DNA of 64,000 bases, taken from contig NZ_JARXHY010000003.1 of the NCBI RefSeq assembly GCF_031127815.1, positions 124,001 through 188,000 of the forward strand, given 5' to 3'. This DNA comes from Pelagicoccus sp. SDUM812003. GTDB taxonomy: Bacteria > Verrucomicrobiota > Verrucomicrobiia > Opitutales > Opitutaceae. Positions 43,779 through 52,428 of the stretch are shown here, piece after piece; the first letter of the stretch is position 1, and each line of letters begins with the position of its first letter. The position numbers and the translations under genes are program-made. The notes beneath the pieces are model-generated. The model searched no databases. It worked only from the letters and a program-made list of their open reading frames with translations, and was not told the origin of the DNA.

Positions 43779-45320
43779 ATGTCAAAAGAATCACGACATC
43801 CGTTTCTCCAAGGCCTGAGCAAGCATCGCGGCGTGCAGCCGACGATCATCACCATCTTCGGGGCCTCGGGCGACCTCTGCGCTCGCAAGCTGGTGCCAGC
43901 TATCTACAACCTGGCCGTCGACAACTTGCTGCCGGCGGATTTCTACCTGATCGGCTACGGCCGCAAGCCCATTCCGGATGAGGAGTTTCGCGAGGTGGCC
44001 TCCGATGCGATTTCCAAGTTTTCCCGTCGCTCGCTGAACAAGGAGATTTGGGAGCGCATCGAGAAAAACACCTTCTATTGCTCCGGCGGCTACGACGAAG
44101 CGGAAGCCTTCCAGAAGCTGAGCGACAAGATCGCATCCATCGAGAAGGATGCGGGACGCGAGATGCAGAGCGTGTGCTATATCTCCACGCCGCCGTCGGT
44201 CTTCGAGCCGATCATCAAGAATCTCGGCGAAGCGGGACTCGCGACCAAGTACCAGAGCAGCGACAAGCATACCAAGGTGGTCATCGAAAAGCCCTTCGGA
44301 AAGGACCTCGAATCGGCTCGAAACTTGAACCGCGTGATCCAAGGCGTCTTTCAGGAGCGACAGGTGTATCGAATCGACCACTACCTGGGCAAGGAAACGG
44401 TTCAGGACCTCTTGGTGCAGCGCTTCGCCAACTCCATTTTCGAGCCCTTGTGGAATCGCAACTACGTGGACAACGTGCAGATCACGGTGGGCGAATCGCT
44501 CGGCGTAGGTACGCGTGGCGGCTACTACGAGCAGAGTGGGGCTACCCGCGACATGATCCAAAACCACACCATGCAGCTGCTGGCTCTCACCGCCATGGAG
44601 GCGCCCGCTTCGCTCGATGCCGAATCCATTCGCGATGAAAAAGTTAAACTGCTCAAGGCCATCAAGCCATTGAGACTTGGATACAGCGATAGCGACGTGG
44701 TGCGGGCTCAGTATGGCGAGGGTCTTATCGCCGGCGAAAAGGTGCCGGGCTATCGCCAGGAGGAAGGCGTTTCTCCAAAGTCGGAGACCGAGACCTACGC
44801 GGCCCTTCGTCTAACCATCAACAACTGGCGTTGGCAGGGAGTGCCGTTCTATCTGCGCTCCGGCAAACGCATGGCCCGTCGCGTCACCGAAATCGCAATA
44901 CAGTTCAAGCGCCCGCCATCTTCGCTGTTCAGCGAGAACGAGATGTTCAATCTCGCCAACAACGCATTGGTTTTCCAAATCCAGCCTGACGAAGGATCGA
45001 CTATTTTGCTGAACGGCAAGATCCCTGGTCTGCAGACCCGTACTCAGCCGGTGAAGATGCACTTCCGCTATTCGACCACCTTCGGTTCGAATACGCCGGA
45101 AGCCTACGAGCGCTTGGTGCTCGATGCCATGATCGGCGATGGCACGCTCTTCATTCGCGGCGACGAAACGGAAGCGTCCTGGAATTTGATCACTCCCTTG
45201 CACGACTTCTGGAAAAGCGAGGGGCAGCGGGGCATCGAAACCTATGCGGCGGGCTCTTGGGGACCCAACGCCTCGGATCGCATGCTTTGGCAGAACAACC
45301 ACGAATGGCGTCGTCCTTAA
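43779..45320 (+). CDS. zwf: Glucose-6-phosphate dehydrogenase
   Basis: This is a 513-residue enzyme making 6-phosphogluconolactone and NADPH (or NADH) from glucose-6-phosphate, the entry of the oxidative pentose phosphate pathway. The dinucleotide site is IFGASGDLCARKLVPAIYNL (GASGDL at 28-33), and the active-site motif RIDHYLGKE is at 198-206. SGATRDMIQNHTMQLLALTA and VPFYLRSGKRMARRVTEI are also conserved. It is first in a zwf-opcA-pgl cluster with gaps of 30 and 39 bases. The opcA partner suggests that the enzyme is assembled or redox-tuned by OpcA, as in cyanobacteria and actinobacteria. Confidence 0.97.
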   Translation: MSKESRHPFLQGLSKHRGVQPTIITIFGASGDLCARKLVPAIYNLAVDNLLPADFYLIGYGRKPIPDEEFREVASDAISKFSRRSLNKEIWERIEKNTFYCSGGYDEAEAFQKLSDKIASIEKDAGREMQSVCYISTPPSVFEPIIKNLGEAGLATKYQSSDKHTKVVIEKPFGKDLESARNLNRVIQGVFQERQVYRIDHYLGKETVQDLLVQRFANSIFEPLWNRNYVDNVQITVGESLGVGTRGGYYEQSGATRDMIQNHTMQLLALTAMEAPASLDAESIRDEKVKLLKAIKPLRLGYSDSDVVRAQYGEGLIAGEKVPGYRQEEGVSPKSETETYAALRLTINNWRWQGVPFYLRSGKRMARRVTEIAIQFKRPPSSLFSENEMFNLANNALVFQIQPDEGSTILLNGKIPGLQTRTQPVKMHFRYSTTFGSNTPEAYERLVLDAMIGDGTLFIRGDETEASWNLITPLHDFWKSEGQRGIETYAAGSWGPNASDRMLWQNNHEWRRP

Positions 45321-45350
45321 TCGGCGGATACGACACGAAAGGACGCAGCA

Positions 45351-46358
45351 ATGCCAGCTACCAGTACAGTTTACGATTCCTTGCCCGGTCTATCAGTGCC
45401 CATGGAGGACGCCTTGGGCAAACTCTCCGCCATGTGGGCTCCGGTCGATGAGGATGGCAAGAAGCACGAGAGCGAGTATCGCGCCTCGCGTATGAACTTG
45501 ATCGTGCACATCGGGTTCGAGGCTTCCACCGACGAAGCCAAGGAATTGTTTCAGACGGTGATCAGTTTTTCGCACCGTTTCCCATGTCGCCTCATCTTCC
45601 TTTGTCCGCAGCCGGACTCGTGGGAGAGCGAGGCCCGCATGAGCTGCAAGATCTTCTCGGAATGCGTGATCGGTAGCGGATCGGGTGGAATGAACTGCTG
45701 CGAAGCGTTGATTCTTGGATACACGCTCAACGATCGCCGCTTTCTCGAGAACCAGGTGTCCATCTTCATCGAGACGGATCTGCCGACCTTCTATTGGCCC
45801 ACGCGCTTCGGTTCCGCTCAGCTGCTCTCCGACTACCAGTTCTTCTTCAAGCAAGCGAACCGCATCGTTTTCGATTCCGCTCGGGAGACCTTTCTGATCG
45901 ATCAGGTCGACGTGCCAAAGCCGGAGAAGATTCACGATCTCGCCTTCGCTCGCTTGCTAGCGGTGCGGCAGAGTATCGGCCAGTTTCTCAGCGCCTTTCC
46001 GGTGGAGACCATCATCGACGGATTGAAGGAGGTAACGTTGAGCTCCGGACCCGATTTCAAGTGCGAAGGCCGAGCTTTGATGAGCTGGGTAGCGTCCGCG
46101 TTGAAGGCTTGCTACGAGTCGCCGGAGGCGGCTGGCAAAGCCTTGCGCTTCGAGCAGCAGGAAGCGCAAGGCGAAAACGCCATGCCCCGCATGAGCTTCA
46201 TTTACGAAAACGATCACTACTTCACTTTTGACCTAGACCTCGAAAAGGGCGAGTCTCACGTGCAAGCGGATCTGGGAGGTGGGAAGCAGGAGCTCACTAC
46301 GGGCGCTCGACTGCTCGATGCCGAAACCGCTTTGGCTGAAGCCCTGTTTCACGGATGA
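45351..46358 (+). CDS. opcA: OpcA-like glucose-6-phosphate dehydrogenase assembly protein
   Basis: This is a 335-residue protein of the OpcA family. In cyanobacteria OpcA is an allosteric activator or assembly factor of Zwf, responding to redox state. The conserved stretches are RASRMNLIVHIGFEASTDEA (near residue 45), FPCRLIFLCPQPDSWESEAR, SGSGGMNCCEALILGYTLND, and FIETDLPTFYWPTRFGSAQL with YQFFFKQANRIVFDSAR. The 'hPsR.i.l' and 'D.P....W.p..' positions typical of OpcA are recognisable. The ATG at 45351 lies 30 bases after zwf. A twin Cys (NCC) is present that could be a redox point, which is an inference. Confidence 0.88.
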   Translation: MPATSTVYDSLPGLSVPMEDALGKLSAMWAPVDEDGKKHESEYRASRMNLIVHIGFEASTDEAKELFQTVISFSHRFPCRLIFLCPQPDSWESEARMSCKIFSECVIGSGSGGMNCCEALILGYTLNDRRFLENQVSIFIETDLPTFYWPTRFGSAQLLSDYQFFFKQANRIVFDSARETFLIDQVDVPKPEKIHDLAFARLLAVRQSIGQFLSAFPVETIIDGLKEVTLSSGPDFKCEGRALMSWVASALKACYESPEAAGKALRFEQQEAQGENAMPRMSFIYENDHYFTFDLDLEKGESHVQADLGGGKQELTTGARLLDAETALAEALFHG

Positions 46359-46397
46359 CAGGTAGGTGCCTGAGATCAAAGGATACGTAAGAACAAT

Positions 46398-47135
46398 ATG
46401 AATACTTATCAGACGGAATACGGAACCGTGAAGGTCGGGCCGAAGGATGAGCTCTTTCAGGAAGCGCTCGCCCTGGCGTGCGAGCATTTCGAGTCGCTCG
46501 AGAAGGAGTACGTCTCCTGGGCCCTCACTGGTGGATCGACCCCCAAGGATTTCTACAAGTGGGTGGTGGAAAACGAATGCTTGCCAGTCGAAACACTCGA
46601 CCGCGTGCTATGGACGACCAGCGACGAGCGCACCGTTCCGCTGGAAAGCGAAGAAAACAACTTCGGCAATGCGGATCGCTTGATGCTGCGACCGCTGGAA
46701 ACCATCGAAGATAGCAAGTTCCCTTGGCCGACCGAACTCGAACCGCACGCCGCTGCGGAAGCGTATTCGAAAAAGTGGGACAAGGCCATGGGGAAAGACG
46801 CGACCTATGACGTTTGTTTCGTGGGAATGGGCGATGACTGTCACACGCTTTCGCTATTTCCAGGCAGCCCTCTCATCAGCAATCCGGTCGTAGCTAATTT
46901 CGCCGCAGTGGAAGTTCCCGGCAAAGGCTGGCGCTTGACGTTGACACCCTACGGACTCGCGAAGTGTGGCACGGTGGTCCTGATGACGCTCGGCGCCGGC
47001 AAGGCCGATGCCCTGAAGGCGGTCTTGCAAGGCGACTACGACCCGGTCAACAAGCCTTCGCAAAGCCTGAAGGCGGTAGCGGACCGCGCGTACTGGCTGG
47101 TCGACGAAGCGGCCGCGGCGAAGCTGGACCTGTAG
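46398..47135 (+). CDS. pgl: 6-phosphogluconolactonase
   Basis: This is a 245-residue enzyme hydrolysing 6-phosphogluconolactone to 6-phosphogluconate, the second step of the pathway started by Zwf. The NagB/DevB fold is visible: SWALTGGSTPKDFYKWVVEN, TTSDERTVPLESEENNFGNA, VCFVGMGDDCHTLSLFPGSP (the MG.DGHtASLFPg signature, with DCHTL here) and WRLTLTPYGLAKCGTVVLMT. The usual Gly of the DGH motif is Cys. It is the last gene of the cluster, and a 7-bp hairpin (47201-47218) lies after it. Confidence 0.93.
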   Translation: MNTYQTEYGTVKVGPKDELFQEALALACEHFESLEKEYVSWALTGGSTPKDFYKWVVENECLPVETLDRVLWTTSDERTVPLESEENNFGNADRLMLRPLETIEDSKFPWPTELEPHAAAEAYSKKWDKAMGKDATYDVCFVGMGDDCHTLSLFPGSPLISNPVVANFAAVEVPGKGWRLTLTPYGLAKCGTVVLMTLGAGKADALKAVLQGDYDPVNKPSQSLKAVADRAYWLVDEAAAAKLDL

Positions 47136-47200
47136 GGGGTGTTTTAGCCCACGAATCGTCTGAATCTAGAAGCGAGGCTTGAATGAGCCGCGCTGAAGGG

Positions 47201-47218
47201 AGCCGTCCGATGACGGCT
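47201..47218. terminator. Hairpin between convergent pgl and dtd
   Basis: AGCCGTC (47201-47207) pairs with GACGGCT (47212-47218) around the loop CGAT. It lies between two convergent genes. There is no strong U-tract on either side, so the termination role is tentative. Confidence 0.4.
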
Positions 47219-47254
47219 GAGGGGATCGCGGTGCAAGGTCCTCTTCGAGTGGGC

Positions 47255-47707
47255 TTACTCCTTATTTCGAGTATCGAAGAGGATGGTGACCGGGCCGTCG
47301 TTGCGCAGATCGACTTTCATGTCTGCGGCGAAGATGCCGGTCCGCACGGGCTTGCCGGTGAGCTTCTCCAGCTCCAGGCAGACCGCCTCGTAGTCGGCTT
47401 TGCCTTTGGCGGGCGGGGCGGCGTCGTTGAAGCTGGGGCGGTTTCCCTTTTTGTTGCTGGCGATGAGGGTGAATTGACTGACCACGAGAAGCTCGCCGTC
47501 GATGTCGGCTAGCGATTGGTTCATCTTTCCCTCCGCGTCCTCGAAAATTCGCAGACCGGCGATCTTGCGGGCCATCCACTTGATGTCTTCCGGCGTATCG
47601 TCCTTGTGGATACCGAGCAGCACGAGGAGGCCTTGGCCGATGGAGGAATGGACGACGCCATCGATGGTGACGGAGGCTTGGCTGACGCGTTGAATGACGG
47701 CTTTCAT
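47255..47707 (-). CDS. dtd: D-aminoacyl-tRNA deacylase
   Basis: This is a 150-residue Dtd enzyme that removes D-amino acids (and glycine wrongly loaded on tRNA-Ala) from tRNA. MKAVIQRVSQASVTIDGVVH, GQGLLVLLGIHKDDTPEDI, LLVVSQFTLIASNKKGNRPS (the SQFTL signature) and the final NDGPVTILFDT (the Gly/NGPVT-type cross-subunit motif, here DGPVT) are all present. The length is that of the family. It is convergent with pgl and divergent from the secreted operon that starts at 47880. Confidence 0.95.
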   Translation of the reverse strand: MKAVIQRVSQASVTIDGVVHSSIGQGLLVLLGIHKDDTPEDIKWMARKIAGLRIFEDAEGKMNQSLADIDGELLVVSQFTLIASNKKGNRPSFNDAAPPAKGKADYEAVCLELEKLTGKPVRTGIFAADMKVDLRNDGPVTILFDTRNKE

Positions 47708-47795
47708 GTTGGGAGGTTCTTAGATTGGACCTTTGAGCCTGCGATTTCAGAGGAAGTGGCAACTGAAAACGTGACCATTTCCCGGGCTAATGACG

Positions 47796-47830
47796 GTTAG
47801 TAAAAAATTTGTTAGTAAAGTGTCGACACT
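47796..47830. promoter_or_regulatory. Direct repeat and palindrome upstream of the secreted operon
   Basis: GTTAGTAAA occurs at 47796-47804 and 47811-47819 (15-base period), directly followed by the 12-bp palindrome AGTGTCGACACT (47819-47830). It lies 50 bases before the operon start, in the divergent region with dtd, and may be a regulator site or part of the promoter. Confidence 0.55.
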
Positions 47831-47879
47831 GGGGAGGTTAATTGCTGATTTGGTAGCCTGCTTCCTGCGGGACTGATAG

Positions 47880-49193
47880 ATGCCTCCAACTCTTCATCGC
47901 CCCTCGGATAAGGGGCTAGCAGTCCGTTTGCGTCTGCTTGCGCTTATCCTGTTCGTCCCCGTGTCTTTGATGCGGGCTCAGGACGATATCGAAATCCTGG
48001 ATGTTTCGATTCCGGAAGATGAGACCATGCGCATCGATTTCGTGGATCGCGACCAGGTGAACTCGAATTACTCCTTGCTCACGGTGGTCGATCTGAGCGC
48101 GTCGATCGCTGCGTGGAGTTTGCTGGAAGACGCGGAGCTGGAAGCGTTTGAGACTTTCTTCCGCTTCGAAGTGGCGCTGGAAGCGGACCCTCAGCGGTTC
48201 TTTCGTGTGATCTCGTTCGGCGACGCTAGCGACATCGATGGCGATGGTTTGACCAACACCGAGGAGGAACAGCTCGGGACCAATGTCTACGTGGCGGACA
48301 CCGACGGTGACGGCTTCAGCGATGGCACGGAGGTGGAGTACGGGACGGATCCACTCGATGCCGAATCGAAGCCGGACATCAGCGTGCTGCCGACGATTTC
48401 GTTCAGTTCAGACGACATCGCGAGCTACGACGAGTCTGCCGGTTCGGTCTTTATCGATCTCGTCAGCAGCGATTCCGCCTTCTCGGGAATCGTTCATTAT
48501 CAGATCTCGACGCTTAGCAGTTTGGATGCGGGAGACCACGCTTCTCTCAGCGGCATTGTGGAATTGGAAAACGGATCTGGCCGCATCGAGCTGATTCTCA
48601 CCGATGACCAAGTAGTTGAAGACGTCGAGACGGTAGTGGTCGATCTCGTGCCAAGTGAGGCGGGGCTGTACCGACTCGCGTATCCGGAGCGGGCGATCGT
48701 GGTGGTGCAGGACAACGACAGCTACTGGGTCATGCGCTTGCTGGACGAGGATGGAAACGAAACATCCATGCGCGCCCTGCTGCAAAGGGGCAGTTCGGGA
48801 GCAAGCGGGATTCTGATCGGGTCGGAAGGAGCTGCGGAAGCGAAGGAGTTCGGCGGAAGCCTCGCCGAGGGCGACTGGCCGCTGAATGTGACGTGGACGG
48901 AAACGGAGTTTTCCGCTCAGAGCGGACAGATCCCGCTCGGCTCCTCCCTGTTGATCGACGCCGAGCTGCAGCGTCAGTTCAGCTTCGAGGCGACACCCCC
49001 TTTAAATGCGGAAGATCCGGAACGGGCCTATTTGATGGAGCGAAATCGCATCATCGGCGAAGTGGTGGAGAAGGTAACTTCGGTCGGCGGCGAGTCCACC
49101 TATCTGAATAGCGAGACCCGGCACTTGTTCGTCATGATACGTGCCGCTTCGAGCATCGAAAAGGGAGTGATCCCGGTAGTGGAGGGAGACTGA
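47880..49193 (+). CDS. Exported protein with thrombospondin-3 repeats and a Calx-beta domain
   Basis: This is a 437-residue exported protein, first of a three-gene operon. A signal peptide (LAVRLRLLALILFVPVSLMR, cleaved near AQDDIE) is followed by a strand-rich N-terminal domain. Two thrombospondin-3 calcium repeats follow (DIDGDGLTNTEEEQLGTNV and DTDGDGFSDGTEVEYGTDPL), then a Calx-beta-like domain (TISFSSDDIASYDESAGSVF to VVVQDND). The C-terminal part (DSYWVMRLLDEDGNETSMRA onward) is unrecognised. Calcium binding at the cell surface is likely. The next gene begins 4 bases after the stop, so the two are co-translated. Confidence 0.78.
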   Translation: MPPTLHRPSDKGLAVRLRLLALILFVPVSLMRAQDDIEILDVSIPEDETMRIDFVDRDQVNSNYSLLTVVDLSASIAAWSLLEDAELEAFETFFRFEVALEADPQRFFRVISFGDASDIDGDGLTNTEEEQLGTNVYVADTDGDGFSDGTEVEYGTDPLDAESKPDISVLPTISFSSDDIASYDESAGSVFIDLVSSDSAFSGIVHYQISTLSSLDAGDHASLSGIVELENGSGRIELILTDDQVVEDVETVVVDLVPSEAGLYRLAYPERAIVVVQDNDSYWVMRLLDEDGNETSMRALLQRGSSGASGILIGSEGAAEAKEFGGSLAEGDWPLNVTWTETEFSAQSGQIPLGSSLLIDAELQRQFSFEATPPLNAEDPERAYLMERNRIIGEVVEKVTSVGGESTYLNSETRHLFVMIRAASSIEKGVIPVVEGD

Positions 49194-49197
49194 TTTG

Positions 49198-52100
49198 ATG
49201 GACGGCAAGCAGCGGAAAAGCGGTTCGTTTGGGATAAGAGCTTTTGTGGCGTTTACGCTTTCGGCCATCGGTTTCGCGAGTGGTTCGCTTTTCGCTCAAG
49301 ACGCCTACCTAGTAGTGCCGGAATTCGAAAACTCCCTCGAGCTTTCCGACCAGAACAGCACGAGTTCACAAGCGAGCTCAGTCGCCTTTTTCTCCGGTTC
49401 ATTCGGAGCCTACGCGCCCGCTGGCTCTGCCGATCCTGCGGTCATTCCGACGGCTGCCGACACCGGGTATCAACTCGAGGCGTCCTCTTTCGGCCAAAGT
49501 TTGAGCGCCGGCGTTCCGTTTCCCGATTTTGTAGACGAGATCGTAGACGAGGCCCGCGAGCTGCTCTATCCGCCCAGCGACGCCACCCGCGAACAAGTCG
49601 AGGGCTCCGATGCCGCGTTCCGCTACAAAGAGCTTTTGTATAACAGCGATGGAGAGGGCGCGGTCTCGCTAGATCCGCAGGTGGTGAACGACGCTTACGG
49701 GGCCGCCGAGCGTGCCCGAGCGCGGGATGCCTTGGCTCTCGTTTCCCAAGCCCTTAAACACGCTCCAACCGACGTGCCTTTGCGTCACTCCGTATTGGAT
49801 ATCTACTACGATCTGGCGCTTGCGGAGATGCAATCCGTGAAGCAGGATTACGCATCGGTCGCCGAGGTGCGTCTGGGATTTCGGGCGGTGCCCGACGACG
49901 GGTTCATCATCGACGAGGAGATTTCCGTTTATCGGAGTGTACTCGATAAGCTCAGCGTCTCGCTCGATTCCTATGGCGAGCTGTTCAGCAATCATTTTGG
50001 AAACGTGGTAGCGGATATCGACGCATCGGCCCCTGCTGGCATTCCGTTTGGGGCTTATCTGTTCGTCGAGGAGCAGCCTTATCGCAATCAGTACGCAGCT
50101 AGCTACGCGGATTCCTCTGGCCGTCAGGTGGTGCCGGAATATGATCCGGAAACGGAAGAGGTCGTGGCCTCGCAGGACGAGCGTATCCTCTTCAGTGGAT
50201 ACAAAGATTACGTTATGGTCGCTACGCTCTTGGGCGATTATGCCAATGCGTCGTCCGAGTTGGCTCGGCTGTACGGGATGCGCGGGTTGCAGGGCGATCG
50301 GCAAACTGCGTTGAACCTTATCGCTGAGACGCAGCGTGAGGTCTCTGTATCACTGAGATCACTACGAACCCTATTTGGCGACTTCGAGCCGTCTCCTGGC
50401 GATGCATCGGGGTTGTCGGCGGCACTCAAAGGCGCTCGCACATCGCTCGCTGAATTGACCCAGACCGAGTCGTTTCTCGTCGGCTCCGCCAACAGTCTTG
50501 GGTTCGATCCAAACTTTCTCGTGCTGATTCAGGAGTTTCCTGATCAGAACTCGGGAAACCAGTTCGACTCCTACGACGCACTGAATAACTGGATACGCCA
50601 CACCAACGTAAGCCCGCTGACATTTGCCGAGACGACCTACGATCGGGCCAAGGACAGCTACGACACTTATCGAGGAAACGCGGATCAAGTCCACGAGCAG
50701 CTTTCGCAACTCGAGTCAGCCCACTCGGATCGATATTTCGAAATCACAGGTTACAATCCGAGCGACGCTGGGGATCACGCGGTCGATCCAGCGCCCGGCA
50801 GCGAGCTCTGGCAGACCAATCAGAAGATCGACCGAGCTCGGCAGAAAAACGAGGAATACCGCGACGTGTCGCGCGAGATTTCCCGTTCCTTTGGCACCGC
50901 TTATAGAGCGAAAAGCGAAGTGGAGCGTATCCAGGGAGACTTAGAGGAGGCCCACCAGACCTACCTCGACACCATCACCTTGCAGCGTGACATCATCTCT
51001 CACTGGAGCGCTACCAGCGCTCTTTGGCAGGCCACCTACGACACCATCAGCGACACCGCTGCCATGTCCACCGTCGACAAGCTAGCATTGGGACCTTGGT
51101 CCGCTGGCATCACCTTCGGCACGGGCGTCGCGAATGCCGCGGTGCAGTACGCTTCGGGGCGAATCATCGGCAATGCCGAAAAGGAGCTCGATCTAGCGGC
51201 TGCGGAGTTCGAGGCCCGACAGGAGGAAAACGATACTCAGATCGCCTTGAACCAAGTGGAGTTGGAGCTGGCATCGCTGAATCGCGAGCGGGTTTCTCTG
51301 GTTTTGGACCGCAACGACAACCTAGCCATTCAGAACCAGGAGATCGGCCAACGCGATCAGTTGCTGCGAGAGCTCGAACGCATCGAGCAGAAGCTGGATG
51401 AGAATGTGGCCAGTCTGCACAATCGCTACTATGCCGACCCGATCCACTACCTGCGCTCGCAGTCGGATATGGTCACCGCCGACAACGCGTTCCGCGAAGC
51501 CCAGAAGTGGGTTTTCTATACGGTGAGGGCCTTGGAGTTTAAGTGGAACAAGGACTTTGAGATCTCCTATCTGGAAAAGGACTGGGAAACCTCCACGCTC
51601 TTCAAGCTGCGCAATTTCCGCGAGCTGGAGCAGATGGTGGCGGCCATGGAGCAGTTTAACACCATCAATCTGGTCGGCTTCAATCGGGAGCCATTCGTGG
51701 ATCGCATATCCTTGCTGGAGCTGCTGGCTTCCAATCCGAAAGATGGAGCCGACGATGGCGAACGCTACGACATGGAAACCGGAGAGATCGTAAGTCCGGT
51801 CGAGCTCATGCGCCGCAAGCTGGAGCGAGCGAAGGATGGCGAGGGAAACATCGTGATCACGCTCGACACCTTTTCCATGGATCGCGACAGCGGCTTCTTT
51901 TTTCTCGGTCCGGACTACCGCTCCGATGGTTCGGTGCTTTCCGCGGGAAAGTACCTCGACAAGATCGAGTGGATCAAGCTCAACGCCGTCACCAGCGAGC
52001 AGAGCAGCGTGAAGTCCGCGATTCTTGAATACGGTGGCACGTGCTATGTGAGAAATCGCGTGCCGCCTTGCTACGATTCTTCCGATCCGTTTTCGCTCGA

Positions 52101-52401
52101 TGGCGAGTTCCGCCGCTTTCCGTTCCGCTACTTTTTCACCCTGGATAATGGAGCCAGCTGGGTGACGCGTCCTAGCCAGGAGGATACGGTGAAGCTGGTC
52201 ATTTCCAATCAAAGCGGCGAGCCGGAGCAAGGCGTGCCGAACTCGACCCTGGAAAACACTTTTCTCAAGGAACGCAGCGTAGCCACCACTGACCTTACGC
52301 TGACCATTCCCGATGGAACGCTCGATCTCTCCCAGCTCGACGACATCGAGATCTACATCCGCCACCTCTTCGTTTCCCGCGTCGTTCCCGACTGCGACTA
52401 G
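49198..52401 (+). CDS. Large exported protein with TcA-like coiled-coil pore layout
   Basis: This is a 1067-residue exported protein. A ribosome site GGAGGGAG (49181-49188) precedes the ATG, and the signal peptide (IRAFVAFTLSAIGFASGSLF) is cut near AQDAYL. Residues of about 115-480 are helical. A long coiled coil (about 536-625; NQKIDRARQKNEEYRDVSRE) reaches a Gly/Ala-rich hydrophobic hairpin (about 628-658; LGPWSAGITFGTGVANAAVQ). A second coil (660-740; EKELDLAAAEFEARQEENDT) leads into HNRYYADPIHYLRSQSDMVT and TADNAFREAQKWVFYTVRAL. The C-terminal beta region begins YLDKIEWIKLNAVT, then SAILEYGG (918-947), and ends LSQLDDIEIYIRHLF (1045-1058). This order closely follows the pore and TcB-binding end of insecticidal TcA proteins as I remember them, but without the large N-terminal shell. 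Homology needs a profile or structure comparison. Confidence 0.7.
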   Translation: MDGKQRKSGSFGIRAFVAFTLSAIGFASGSLFAQDAYLVVPEFENSLELSDQNSTSSQASSVAFFSGSFGAYAPAGSADPAVIPTAADTGYQLEASSFGQSLSAGVPFPDFVDEIVDEARELLYPPSDATREQVEGSDAAFRYKELLYNSDGEGAVSLDPQVVNDAYGAAERARARDALALVSQALKHAPTDVPLRHSVLDIYYDLALAEMQSVKQDYASVAEVRLGFRAVPDDGFIIDEEISVYRSVLDKLSVSLDSYGELFSNHFGNVVADIDASAPAGIPFGAYLFVEEQPYRNQYAASYADSSGRQVVPEYDPETEEVVASQDERILFSGYKDYVMVATLLGDYANASSELARLYGMRGLQGDRQTALNLIAETQREVSVSLRSLRTLFGDFEPSPGDASGLSAALKGARTSLAELTQTESFLVGSANSLGFDPNFLVLIQEFPDQNSGNQFDSYDALNNWIRHTNVSPLTFAETTYDRAKDSYDTYRGNADQVHEQLSQLESAHSDRYFEITGYNPSDAGDHAVDPAPGSELWQTNQKIDRARQKNEEYRDVSREISRSFGTAYRAKSEVERIQGDLEEAHQTYLDTITLQRDIISHWSATSALWQATYDTISDTAAMSTVDKLALGPWSAGITFGTGVANAAVQYASGRIIGNAEKELDLAAAEFEARQEENDTQIALNQVELELASLNRERVSLVLDRNDNLAIQNQEIGQRDQLLRELERIEQKLDENVASLHNRYYADPIHYLRSQSDMVTADNAFREAQKWVFYTVRALEFKWNKDFEISYLEKDWETSTLFKLRNFRELEQMVAAMEQFNTINLVGFNREPFVDRISLLELLASNPKDGADDGERYDMETGEIVSPVELMRRKLERAKDGEGNIVITLDTFSMDRDSGFFFLGPDYRSDGSVLSAGKYLDKIEWIKLNAVTSEQSSVKSAILEYGGTCYVRNRVPPCYDSSDPFSLDGEFRRFPFRYFFTLDNGASWVTRPSQEDTVKLVISNQSGEPEQGVPNSTLENTFLKERSVATTDLTLTIPDGTLDLSQLDDIEIYIRHLFVSRVVPDCD

Positions 52402-52428
52402 CCGCTGCACGCAACTCCATCATTTCCT

